Below are positions 25,604 through 33,916 of a stretch of 64,000 nt of DNA, one piece after another. The position numbers and the translations under genes were made by a program. The stretch lies in NCBI RefSeq assembly GCF_041361345.1, contig NZ_JBGKAD010000001.1, positions 1,984,001 to 2,048,000 on the forward strand, written 5' to 3'. The DNA comes from Halobaculum sp. MBLA0147 (GTDB taxonomy: Archaea; Halobacteriota; Halobacteria; Halobacteriales; Haloferacaceae). Under the pieces are notes generated by a model. It worked only from the letters and a program-made list of their open reading frames with translations. It searched no databases and was not told the DNA's origin. How positions within the stretch are numbered: position 1 is the stretch's first letter; each line of letters opens with the position of its first letter.

Positions 25604-26548
25604 TCAGTCGACGGCGTCCCGCATCCGCGGGTCGAGTGCGTCGCGCATCCCGTCACCCAGGAGGTTGAACCCGAGCACGGTGACGGCGAGCATGAACCCC
25701 GGGAAGAACGACATCCACCACTGGCCGGTCAGGAGGCCGTTCTCGACGCCACGCGACAGCATCAACCCCCACGACGGGGCACCGGCCTGCGCGCCGAACC
25801 CGAGGAACGACAGCGCCGCGAGGTCGATGATCGCCAACCCGAAGTTCAGCGTCGACTGGACCGTGATCGGCGCGAGCGTGTTCGGGAAGACGTGCCGAGC
25901 CAGCACTCGCGGGTCCGACGCCCCGAGCGCCTCCGTCGCCTCCACGTACTCGTCTTCCAACACCTTCAGCGCCGCTCCGCGAACGACACGCGCGAACCGC
26001 GGGGTGTACACCATGATGAGGGCGATGGTCGCCTTCCACAGTCCGGCGCCGAAGATGGCGACGATGGCCAACGCGAGCAGCAGCGACGGGAACGCCAACA
26101 GCACGTCCATCGTCCGCATGATCACGTTGTCGACCACGTCGCTGTAGTAGGCGGCGACGATGCCGAGCGTGACACCCGCAGCCGTCGAGACACCGACGGC
26201 GACGGTGCCGAACTTCATCGCCAGCCACGCGCCGTACATCGACCGCCGGAACACGTCCCGCGCGCTGGCGTCCGTCCCGAACAACTGCTGGTCCACCGGC
26301 GCCGGCCCGAGCCAGCCGGGCGGCGCGCGGTCCGACACCACCGTGGAGCCGAGCCGCGAGGCGGTCAAAGCGTCGTAACTCAGCGTCACCCGGGCGACCA
26401 CGGCGATCAGGACGATCCCGAGGATGATCGCCAACCCGGTCACGGCGAGGCGGTTCGCGAGCAACTCCGAGAGGAACGGCGACGCACGGAGACGGTCGAT
26501 CAGTCCACGTTCGTGGTCGGTCCCGCCGTCGTGTGTGTCCGTGCTCAT
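25604..26548 (-). CDS. dppC: Dipeptide/oligopeptide ABC transporter permease (DppC-like)
   Basis: A 314-residue permease with a first membrane helix (LAVTGLAIILGIVLIAVVA) and the binding-protein-dependent permease domain. The domain carries the EAA loop EYVEATEALGASDPRVLARHVFPN that contacts the ATPase. Features such as GTDASARDVFRRSMYGA and the C-terminal GDGMRDALDPRMR are typical of DppC/OppC. It pairs with the DppB-like permease upstream to form the membrane channel of a peptide or nickel-type importer. Confidence 0.92.
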   Translation of the reverse strand: MSTDTHDGGTDHERGLIDRLRASPFLSELLANRLAVTGLAIILGIVLIAVVARVTLSYDALTASRLGSTVVSDRAPPGWLGPAPVDQQLFGTDASARDVFRRSMYGAWLAMKFGTVAVGVSTAAGVTLGIVAAYYSDVVDNVIMRTMDVLLAFPSLLLALAIVAIFGAGLWKATIALIMVYTPRFARVVRGAALKVLEDEYVEATEALGASDPRVLARHVFPNTLAPITVQSTLNFGLAIIDLAALSFLGFGAQAGAPSWGLMLSRGVENGLLTGQWWMSFFPGFMLAVTVLGFNLLGDGMRDALDPRMRDAVD

Positions 26549-26747
26549 CTCTTCCTCCCGCCGGTCTCCGGAGTCGTCGGCTGCCCCCGCTGATCGTTCG
26601 TCGCCGTGCCCGTCTGCCGTCCGCTCCGGTCGGGCGCCTCCGTGTCCGTCCGCCGTCCGAGCGGTCCGTCTGCCTCGCTGTTCGCCCGGCTCGGCGCCGC
26701 CACCTCGGCGTCCCCGTCGGTCGTCGCGGCGAGAGAGTGTGTGCGTG

Positions 26748-27791
26748 TCACTGGTCGATCCGTGGGTCGAGGTAGCTGTACGTCACGTCGACGCCGAGGT
26801 TCACCAGCGTGAACAGCAGCGCGAACGTGAGAACGGTACCTTGGACGAGCGGGTAGTCGGTCGCGCCGATGGCCTCGACGAGCATCGTGCCGATGCCCGC
26901 GATGCCGAACACGGTCTCGGTCAGAACGGCCCCGCCCAACAGCGAGCCGAACTGGATCCCGATCACCGTGACGACGGGGATCAGCGCGTTGCGGAACCCG
27001 TGTTTCATCACGGTGATCTTCGCGCCCTGTCCCTTCGCGCGAGCGGTCCGCATGTAGTCTTGTCTGATCACCTCCAACATCGACGAGCGCATCATCCGCG
27101 AGATCAGCGCCATCGAGTACACCCCGATCACCAGCGACGGCAACAGGAGGTGTCTGGCCGCCGACGCGAACGCGCCGAACTCGCCCAACAGGAGCGTGTC
27201 CACCGTCACCAGCCCCGTCAACGGCAGTTCCATCCCGAACAGTCGCCACGAGTCGTCGAGGAAGATCGTCGACCCGATCCGACCGCTGGCCGGGAACAGC
27301 CCGAGGTACGTCGAGAACAGGAGGATCAGGAGTGGCCCCGACCAGTAGATCGGGACGGAGATTCCCGTCAAGGCGCCGATCCGGGTCGCGTGGTCCGACA
27401 GTGTGTCCTGTCTCACCGCCGACAGGACACCCAGCGGGATCCCCAGCGCGATGCCGAAGAACTGGCCGAACAGAGCGAGTTCGATCGTCACCGGGAGCGT
27501 GTCCGCGATCACCTCGCGGACGGGGTCGCCCTTCGCGATCTGGTACGACTCGCCGAAGTCGAACGTCGCCGCGTCGCCGAGGAACCGGACGTACTGGACC
27601 CACAGCGGGTCGTTCAGTCCGAGTTCCGCCCGGACCTGCTGGACCTGCTCGGCGCTGGCGCGTTGCCCGACGATCACCCGTGCGGGGTCCCCCGGGGCGA
27701 AGTGGAGGATCCCGAACACGAGCGTCGCCACCCCGAACAACACCGGGACCAACAACAGGAGGCGTCGCAGGACGAAGCGTTTCGAGACCAT
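26748..27791 (-). CDS. dppB: Dipeptide/oligopeptide ABC transporter permease (DppB-like)
   Basis: A 347-residue permease. It begins FVLRRLLLLVPVLFGVATLVF and has the N-terminal region FAPGDPARVIVGQRASAEQV typical of DppB. The permease domain carries the EAA loop in QDYMRTARAKGQGAKITVMKHGFRNALIPV. Its large extracellular loop and C-terminal LVNLGVDVTYSYLDPRI are normal. It lies between the substrate-binding protein gene and dppC on the same strand. The 199-nt gap to dppC contains no gene. Confidence 0.93.
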   Translation of the reverse strand: MVSKRFVLRRLLLLVPVLFGVATLVFGILHFAPGDPARVIVGQRASAEQVQQVRAELGLNDPLWVQYVRFLGDAATFDFGESYQIAKGDPVREVIADTLPVTIELALFGQFFGIALGIPLGVLSAVRQDTLSDHATRIGALTGISVPIYWSGPLLILLFSTYLGLFPASGRIGSTIFLDDSWRLFGMELPLTGLVTVDTLLLGEFGAFASAARHLLLPSLVIGVYSMALISRMMRSSMLEVIRQDYMRTARAKGQGAKITVMKHGFRNALIPVVTVIGIQFGSLLGGAVLTETVFGIAGIGTMLVEAIGATDYPLVQGTVLTFALLFTLVNLGVDVTYSYLDPRIDQ

Positions 27792-27849
27792 CTACTGTCG
27801 TGTGGTTGCCGTCGTCGTGTACTTCAACCCCGCGGCGGGCGGTCGTCGT

Positions 27850-27972
27850 CGCCCGCCGCCGTCGGGGTGCGTCGTCTCCGCCCGCCGCCGTCGGAGTGGG
27901 TCGGTCCCCCCGCCGCCGTCGGAGTGGGTCGTCTCCCCCCGCCGCCGTCGGAGTGGGTCGGTCCCCCCGCCG
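27850..27972. repeat. About four imperfect tandem repeats of about 30 nt
   Basis: A core CGCCGCCGTCGGAGTGGGTC recurs in the 227-nt gap between the binding-protein gene and dppB, separated by short C-rich spacers. In RNA of the minus strand it would be G-rich. It could affect read-through from the binding-protein gene into the permeases; this is inference. Confidence 0.75.
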
Positions 27973-28018
27973 CAGCGAAGCGCCTCCGCTCGGCCCGCTC
28001 ACCGCGGGCGGTCGGTCC

Positions 28019-29713
28019 TCACTCCTCCAGTTCGACCTGTTCGAGGTACGGGCCACCGACGGAACTCACGGTGAACGAGTCCGCGTTCACGCTCTGGTGG
28101 ATCCCGCGCAGCGTCTGCGCGTAGTCGAGGAACAGCCACGGCGCCTCGTCGTGGGCGATCTGGCTGGCCTCCTGGTACAGCTGCTTGCGCGTCTCGGTGT
28201 CGTACGTCGACTGTGCTTCACGCACCTTCTGCATGTACTCCGTGTTGGCCCAGCCGGCCGCGTTGAGGGTGCTGTACCCCTCCGTGTCGCGGCTGACCCA
28301 GTCTTGGCCGTCCGGGACCGCGTCCATCTCCACCTTCGGGTCCAGGAGGACGTACATGAAGTTGTCCGGGTCGGCGTTGTCCGTGTACCAGCCGAGGAAA
28401 CAGGCGTCGTGTTTCCCCTGGTCCGTGTAGTCGAGGTACGACGAGAACGTCGAGAACTGGTTGATGTTCACGGTGAAGCCGATCTCCTCGAGGTCGGACT
28501 TCACCTGGTTGGCCGTCGAGATCGGACTCGGGTTGTACCCACGGGGGTTCGAGAACGTCGCCAGCTCGAACTCGAACGGCTCGACGCCGGCCTCGTCCAA
28601 CAGTGACTGTGCCTCCTCTTTGTCCGTCGGGTACGGCTCGATGTCCTCGTTGTGCCCCATCACGTCCGGCGGGAGCGGCTGGTCGGCCTCGGAGGCGAAC
28701 CCCTGGTAGATGTCCTCGACGATCGCCTGCGTGTTGACGGCGTAGCTGATCGCCTGCCGGACCTGCTTGTTCCGGAACTCCTCGCGGCGACCCATGTTGA
28801 ACGCCATGTAACCGACGTTGATCCCGTTCTTCTCCACCAGCGACGCCGTGTCGGCGTCTTGGATCTGCTTGAACGACTGGGAGTCGAGGTTGTCCGTGAT
28901 GTGGGAGTCACCGTTGACCACGTCGGCCGCCCGCGTGGAGTTCTTCGTGATCTCCTTGAACACGACCGTCTCGACGTTCGGCCCGTCGCCGAAGTAGTCC
29001 GTGTTGGCGGTCAACTCGACGCGGTTGTTCTCGTTGTCCAGCGTCTCGAACTGGAAGGGGCCGGTGCCGACGGGGTCCGTCCCGAGGTCCGGCTGGGAGT
29101 CGAGACTCTCGATCTGGTCCTTCGAGAGGATGACGGCCGCGAACATCGCCAGGTTCCGCAGGAACGGCGCGTACTGCTGGGTGAGTTCGATCGTCAGCTC
29201 GTAGTCGTCGGAGGCGTCGATGCTGTCGACCCAACTGCCGAACGTGAACGGGCCGTAGCCGGACCGGTTCTCGTCGCCGAGGTAGTACTCGTAGCCGGAC
29301 TCCGTGAACCGCCGGATCGTCGCCTTCGCGTCGGCGGCCGTGAACTCCGAGCCGTCGTGGAAGGTGACGCCCTCACGGAGGGTCAGCGTCGCGGTCGTCC
29401 CCTCCAGCGAGTAGTCCGTCGCGAGACTGTCGCCGAGTTCGCCACCGGTCCCGGCCTTGAACCGGATCAGCGGGTCGAACACCTGGTTGGTCACCTTCGC
29501 GACCTCCCCGCTGGTCGTCTGCTGGGGGTCGTAGTTCGTCGGGTGGTCGCCGCGGGCGTACACCAGCGTGCCGCTCACGTCACCGCCACCGCCGGAGCCG
29601 CCGGTGTCGCCGCCGGTACAGCCGGCGGTCGCGGCGACGGTCGCGGTGGCCGCCGCGCCACCGGCCGTCTTCAGAAAGCTGCGTCTGCTCACGTCGTCCG
29701 TGTCGCGTGACAT
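28019..29713 (-). CDS. dppA: Peptide-type ABC transporter substrate-binding lipoprotein
   Basis: A 564-residue SBP family 5 protein. It has a Tat-type signal with lipobox (SRRSFLKTAGGAAATATVAATAGC) followed by a Gly/Ser linker. Family 5 motifs include NYDPQQTTSGEVAKVTNQVFDPLIRF, LREGVTFHDGSEFTAADA and VRQAISYAVN. It captures peptides or similar ligands outside the cell and delivers them to the DppB/DppC permeases. ATG 29713 is decided by the signal peptide and by TATA-like GGTTAAAAATTG 25-36 nt upstream (minus-strand reading CAATTTTTAACC). It is the first gene of the transporter operon. Confidence 0.94.
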   Translation of the reverse strand: MSRDTDDVSRRSFLKTAGGAAATATVAATAGCTGGDTGGSGGGGDVSGTLVYARGDHPTNYDPQQTTSGEVAKVTNQVFDPLIRFKAGTGGELGDSLATDYSLEGTTATLTLREGVTFHDGSEFTAADAKATIRRFTESGYEYYLGDENRSGYGPFTFGSWVDSIDASDDYELTIELTQQYAPFLRNLAMFAAVILSKDQIESLDSQPDLGTDPVGTGPFQFETLDNENNRVELTANTDYFGDGPNVETVVFKEITKNSTRAADVVNGDSHITDNLDSQSFKQIQDADTASLVEKNGINVGYMAFNMGRREEFRNKQVRQAISYAVNTQAIVEDIYQGFASEADQPLPPDVMGHNEDIEPYPTDKEEAQSLLDEAGVEPFEFELATFSNPRGYNPSPISTANQVKSDLEEIGFTVNINQFSTFSSYLDYTDQGKHDACFLGWYTDNADPDNFMYVLLDPKVEMDAVPDGQDWVSRDTEGYSTLNAAGWANTEYMQKVREAQSTYDTETRKQLYQEASQIAHDEAPWLFLDYAQTLRGIHQSVNADSFTVSSVGGPYLEQVELEE

Positions 29714-30166
29714 ACGGTGGCAATGGAGAGCTACGTAGGTTAAAAATTGTGGTACGTCGTCACGGGATCTCACACGGTTTCGAGTAAGTGTGGCGTGGTC
29801 GACACCACAATCCGACACGGTCGGACCAGTGTGTGCCGCTTCCACGTGGCGTGTCAACGACTTACATTTCTGTCGACGGACCGTCAGGTCGTCACTCCGT
29901 TCGTCGGGCGGGTGTCGAACCGATCTCCGACGTACCAGTCTGCTGATACGGTGAGGGACAGGTCGTCGTTCGGGGTCGCGGCGGGGCAGTGGCGAGTGGT
30001 CGACCTGGGGGATCGGTTGGTACTCGGCGGGTGGCCGGCGCGTGCACGGCGGGTGTTCGGGGGATGCTCGGCGGGTAGTCGAGGACGGCTGGACCAGTGA
30101 GACGCAGACGGACTCGGTCGTCGCGCCGACACACAGACGGACTCGGTCGTCGGGTCACCGTCACCG
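29714..30166. other. 453-nt intergenic region between dppA and the ATPase gene
   Basis: Contains the dppA promoter at its left end. The rest shows no supported gene: open frames here are Arg/Ser-rich rather than acidic. Near the right end CAGACGGACTCGGTCGTCG occurs twice (30105 and 30134). The ATPase gene upstream therefore appears to be a separate transcript or is separated by a regulatory gap. Confidence 0.55.
29738..29749 (-). promoter_or_regulatory. TATA-like element of dppA operon
   Basis: CAATTTTTAACC on the minus strand, 25-36 nt before ATG 29713, is the most AT-rich string in the neighbourhood. It is well placed for a leaderless transcript covering the binding protein and permeases. 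Confidence 0.7.
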
Positions 30167-33031
30167 TCAGTCGTCGAGGTGACACGCGGACGGGTGGTCG
30201 CTCCCGTCCAACTCGGGGGACTGTCGCTCGCAGACGGAGCCGAACGTCTCACGCAGGACGCGGTCCGCGCCGTCCCAGTCGTCGGCGACGATCCGTTCGA
30301 CACTCTCCGTGACCGCCTCGTCGGCCGTCGGTGGGAGGTCCTCGATCCCGAACCGCTCGCGAATGGCCGCCTCCAACTCGACCCGCGCGTCCGTCTCCGC
30401 GCTCCCGTCGCCCGTCGCGCCGCCGGCGCTCGCCGGCCCGCCGGCACCCGTGTCGTCGCCGGTACCAGCGTCCGTCGCGCCGCCGTCGGTGACGGCACGC
30501 CCGCCGGTCGCACTCGCCTCCTCGCGGATCCCCTCGGGGTCGATGGCGCGGTCAGCGACGCGTTGCCGGTACGTCGTCACGGCACGGAACTGCTCCTGTT
30601 CGATCGACAGCTCCTCGGGCGGGATCACCTGCGGGCACCGGGTCCGGAAGTGACACCCCGACGGCGGGTCGATCGGCGAGGGCACGTCCCCTTCGAGGAT
30701 CACGCGGTCGTCCGTGTCCGCCGTCGGGTCCGGTACCGGGATCGCCGACAGCAACGACTGCGTGTAGGGGTGTCGCGGGTTCGCGAACAGCTCCTCCGTC
30801 GGCGCGGTCTCGACGATCTCCCCGAGGTACATCACCGCCACGCGGTCACAGACGTGCCGGACCACGCTCAGGTCGTGGGCGATGAACAGGAACGTGAGCC
30901 CGAACTCCGCCTGGAGGTCCTCCAACAGGTTGAGGATCTGTGCCTGCACGGACACGTCCAACGCCGACACCGGCTCGTCCGCGACGACGAAGTCCGGGTC
31001 CACCGCCAGCGCGCGGGCGATCCCGACTCGCTGACGCTGCCCGCCCGACAACTCGTGTGGGTACCGGCCGCGCTGGCTCGGGTCGAGGCCGACCGCCTCC
31101 AGCAGTTCGTCGACCCGACGGCGACGCTGGGCGCTGCGACTCTCCCCCTCCGCGGGCGGCTCGTCGGGGAGGTCGTGGATCTGGAGCGGCTCGGCGACGA
31201 TCTGCCCGACGGTCATCCGTGGGTCCAGACTCGACATCGGGTCCTGGAAGATCATCTGGAGGTCCGTCCGGCGCGCCCGCAGTTCGTCGGCCGACAGCTC
31301 CGTGATGTCCTCGCCCGCGAACACGACCCGTCCGTCGGTCGGCTCCAACAGCCGCAACAGCGCGCGACCGGTGGTCGACTTCCCGCAGCCGGACTCGCCG
31401 ACCAACCCCAGCGTCTCCCCCTCGTACACCTCGAAGTCGACGCCGTCGACGGCGCGGACACTCCCGGGTTCGTCGCCGAGCAGGCGGTCGAGGTAGCCGT
31501 CGGCCCGCGAGAAGTGTTTCTTCAGTCCCGACACCTCCAGCAACTCGTCGCCGATCTCCGTGTCCGTCCGGACGCCGCCGTCCTCCCCGTACGTCGTCGT
31601 GTCGAAGTCGTCGAGCACACAGCGAGCGCGGTGGGGCTCGTCGCCGTCCCCGCGGTCTCGCAGTGGCACCGGGCCGCTGGTACACTCCGGCTGTTCCCAC
31701 GGACACCGCTCGGCGAAGTGACACTCCTCCGGCGTGTCGACGAGGTCCGGCACGTTCCCCTCGATGGGTGTCAGCCGGTCGGCGTCCTCCCGGGGGATCG
31801 ACTCCAGCAGCGTGTACGTGTAGGGGTGTTTCGGGTCGTGGAAGATCTCCTCGACGGGGCCCTCCTCGACGATCTCCCCGGCGTACATCACCGCGACGCG
31901 GTCACACGTCTCCGCGACGACACCGAGGTCGTGGGTGATCATCAACACCGACATCCCCAGCTCCGCCTGGAGGTCGTCGATCAACTCGAGGATCTGCGCC
32001 TGGATCGTCACGTCCAGCGCGGTCGTCGGCTCGTCGGCGATCAGGAGGTTCGGGCGACACGCCAGCGCGATGGCGATCAACACGCGCTGGCGCATCCCGC
32101 CGGAGAACTCGTGGGGGTACTCGTCGACGCGAGTCGTCGGCTCCGGGATGCCGACCTCCGAGAGCACCTCGACGGTCCGTTCGAGGACGGCCTCGTCGAG
32201 GTCGTCGTCGCCCAGCGAGGGGAGCACCTCCCGGACCGCGTTCGCCCACGTGTCCGGGCGACGGCCGTCGAACTGGTGGAGTTCCAGACTCTCCGCGACC
32301 TGCTCGCCGACGGTCAACGCGGGGTTGAGCGAGGTCATCGGGTCCTGGAAGATCATCGACACGGCGCCGCCACGGACCGCCCGCATCGCCGACTCGGGGG
32401 CCGCCGTCAGGTCGATCACGGCGTCGTCGATCCGCACGTCGTCGACGCGTTCGGGCGACTCGCGGAGGAGTCGCCGCGGGTCCGCGTCCGGGTCGCCCTC
32501 GACGGTCGCCGCCTCCAAGAACACGAACCCGTCGGCGGCGTCGTCCGCGGCGTCGTCGAGTCGCCGGGCGACCCGCTCCGGGTCGCCGCCACCACGCAGG
32601 TCGCTCGCGGCGTCGGCGAGCCGTGCGGCCAGATCCGCCGGGTCGGCCAGCGACTCGCAGTCCGTCGCGATACCGTCGAGTTCCGCCGCGACACCGCCGA
32701 GGCCGCCGCGTCCGCGACACGCCGTCGCCAACTCGCGCAGCGCCTCGACGAGCTCGTTCGGGTAGGCGGCGACGCCGTCGGCGTGGTCAGAGAGGAGGAC
32801 GGGGACCGTCTCCGGGGCACGGAGCGTGACGCGGCCGCCGACGATCTCGCCGGGGTCGTCGACGAGGTCCATCGCCGACAGCGCCGTCACGGACTTGCCG
32901 GAGCCAGACTCGCCGACCAGCCCGACCGTCTCCCCCTCGCGGATGGTGAGGTCGACGCCGTCGACCGCCTTCACGTCGCCACGCTCGGTGGCGAACTGTG
33001 TCCGCAGACTCGAGAGCGACAGGAGATCCAT
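30167..33031 (-). CDS. Fused double ABC ATPase for peptide import (DppD-DppF fusion)
   Basis: A 954-residue protein with two complete ABC ATPase domains. Domain 1 has Walker A GESGSGKS (40-47), Q-loop Q229 in [10 protein letters not shown], signature FSGGMRQR and Walker [13 protein letters not shown]. Domain 2 has [27 protein letters not shown] and [11 protein letters not shown]. Each is followed by the oligopeptide-type C-terminal cysteine motif ([22 protein letters not shown]). The distance from Walker A to Q-loop in domain 1 is about 180 residues instead of about 55, so an Ala/Asp-rich helical insert of about 125 residues is present. A 100-residue acidic tail follows domain 2. It energises the DppB/DppC channel. 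The start is supported by a TATA-like element. Confidence 0.93.
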   Translation of the reverse strand: MDLLSLSSLRTQFATERGDVKAVDGVDLTIREGETVGLVGESGSGKSVTALSAMDLVDDPGEIVGGRVTLRAPETVPVLLSDHADGVAAYPNELVEALRELATACRGRGGLGGVAAELDGIATDCESLADPADLAARLADAASDLRGGGDPERVARRLDDAADDAADGFVFLEAATVEGDPDADPRRLLRESPERVDDVRIDDAVIDLTAAPESAMRAVRGGAVSMIFQDPMTSLNPALTVGEQVAESLELHQFDGRRPDTWANAVREVLPSLGDDDLDEAVLERTVEVLSEVGIPEPTTRVDEYPHEFSGGMRQRVLIAIALACRPNLLIADEPTTALDVTIQAQILELIDDLQAELGMSVLMITHDLGVVAETCDRVAVMYAGEIVEEGPVEEIFHDPKHPYTYTLLESIPREDADRLTPIEGNVPDLVDTPEECHFAERCPWEQPECTSGPVPLRDRGDGDEPHRARCVLDDFDTTTYGEDGGVRTDTEIGDELLEVSGLKKHFSRADGYLDRLLGDEPGSVRAVDGVDFEVYEGETLGLVGESGCGKSTTGRALLRLLEPTDGRVVFAGEDITELSADELRARRTDLQMIFQDPMSSLDPRMTVGQIVAEPLQIHDLPDEPPAEGESRSAQRRRRVDELLEAVGLDPSQRGRYPHELSGGQRQRVGIARALAVDPDFVVADEPVSALDVSVQAQILNLLEDLQAEFGLTFLFIAHDLSVVRHVCDRVAVMYLGEIVETAPTEELFANPRHPYTQSLLSAIPVPDPTADTDDRVILEGDVPSPIDPPSGCHFRTRCPQVIPPEELSIEQEQFRAVTTYRQRVADRAIDPEGIREEASATGGRAVTDGGATDAGTGDDTGAGGPASAGGATGDGSAETDARVELEAAIRERFGIEDLPPTADEAVTESVERIVADDWDGADRVLRETFGSVCERQSPELDGSDHPSACHLDD

Positions 33032-33056
33032 GTGACGGCCTGCCGTCCCGCTTCGG

Positions 33057-33068
33057 GTATAGTTTACG
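33057..33068 (-). promoter_or_regulatory. TATA-like element of the ATPase gene
   Basis: Minus-strand CGTAAACTATAC lies 26-37 nt before ATG 33031 and supports that start over the upstream in-frame extension. The extension is Arg/Ser-rich and unlike an ABC ATPase. Confidence 0.65.
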
Positions 33069-33201
33069 GTGCGGACGGAGACGACCGACGCCGGTCGTCG
33101 CGAGTACAACTCGCCGTCGGTCGCACTCGTGGTCCTCGCGCGAGCGGTTCGTGGCGTTCCGAGGGTGTCGGACTCGTTCCAACGCCGTCGGGATCGCGGC
33201 G

Positions 33202-33206
33202 GGAGG
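33202..33206 (+). promoter_or_regulatory. Shine-Dalgarno site of the zinc-ribbon microprotein
   Basis: GGAGG ends 7 nt before the GTG at 33214. Most genes here look leaderless, so a clear ribosome binding site is notable and decides the start of this very short gene. Confidence 0.6.
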
Positions 33207-33213
33207 CAAGTGG

Positions 33214-33336
33214 GTGGCGCCCCCGACGACGTGTGTGAACCCGAGTTGTCCACGCTGTGCCGGTCGCCTCGCGAGCGAACGAGACGTGTGGCAGTGTCCC
33301 GACTGTGGGTACGCGCCGCCACACGGTGCCGACTGA
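33214..33336 (+). CDS. 40-residue zinc-ribbon microprotein
   Basis: A short GTG-start frame encoding a protein with paired cysteine motifs: CVNPSCPRC, then CPDCG 20 residues later. They could bind one zinc ion in a ribbon; the linker is [12 protein letters not shown]. Haloarchaea encode many zinc-finger microproteins of this size, but I cannot name the family. Support comes from the cysteine spacing and the strong GGAGG upstream. It lies divergent from the ABC ATPase gene. Its role is unknown; microproteins of this type usually act as regulators or binding partners. Confidence 0.6.
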   Translation: MAPPTTCVNPSCPRCAGRLASERDVWQCPDCGYAPPHGAD

Positions 33337-33378
33337 ACCGTCCCGTCGCCGTTCGCGGAACGGTCCGAACGCCTGCGG

Positions 33379-33462
33379 TTCACGTGCGGTGTATCGGAGC
33401 GACGTGTCGGATTCACGTGCGGTGTATCGGAGCGACATTCACGTGCGGTGTATCGGAGCGAC
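33379..33462. repeat. Three copies of a 25-nt repeat
   Basis: The unit starting TTCACGTGCGGTGTATCGGA is found at 33379-33403, 33412-33436 and 33438-33462, with spacers of 8 and 1 nt. It lies between the zinc-ribbon gene and the small gene at 33548. CACGTG is palindromic, so the copies could be protein-binding sites. Confidence 0.85.
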
Positions 33463-33547
33463 ATATCGGAATTCGCGTGAGCGTGTGTGCGCGAGCGCGC
33501 ACGCGTGGCTACCTTTGAAGTAGCGTGGAGTGCTACGGTGTAATTGC

Positions 33548-33745
33548 ATGAGCTCCGTGAGCGACCTCGGCGAGATCTTCGAGTCGGTGACTGGGACCGA
33601 GACGATCACCGACGAGCAGGACAGTGACGCCGCGAACAGTGCCGACGGGGACGCGACGGACACCAGCGAGGACTTCCAACTGGAAGCCGTCCGGAACGAC
33701 CTGTTGGCGGACGCGGCCGACGACATGGACGGCGGCACGCGGTGA
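33548..33745 (+). CDS. Small acidic conserved protein, unknown function
   Basis: A 65-residue protein starting MSSVSDLGEIFESVTGTETIT and containing an acidic middle (DEQDSDAANSADGDATD) and a C-terminal helix FQLEAVRNDLLADAADD. No cysteine or membrane segment is present. The helical ends and acidic composition look like a genuine haloarchaeal small protein. The region just upstream is AT-rich (ACCTTTGAAGTAG, about 33510-33522; TGTAATTGC). ATG 33548 is preferred over an in-frame start at 33530 that adds LRCNC. Function unknown. Confidence 0.7.
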   Translation: MSSVSDLGEIFESVTGTETITDEQDSDAANSADGDATDTSEDFQLEAVRNDLLADAADDMDGGTR

Positions 33746-33916
33746 CGGGTCGGTCGACACTGCGGTTCTCCGTTCGACTGACGACTCGACAGTCGTGTGA
33801 GCGACACCACCGCGACGACGACCGCGTCACCGTGACGACGGCCCCGTCGCCGAGCCGCTCGTAGCTCGGCCCGGGTCGACGCAACACTCGTTACCGTCGG
33901 GTGCGTACCGTCGTGT

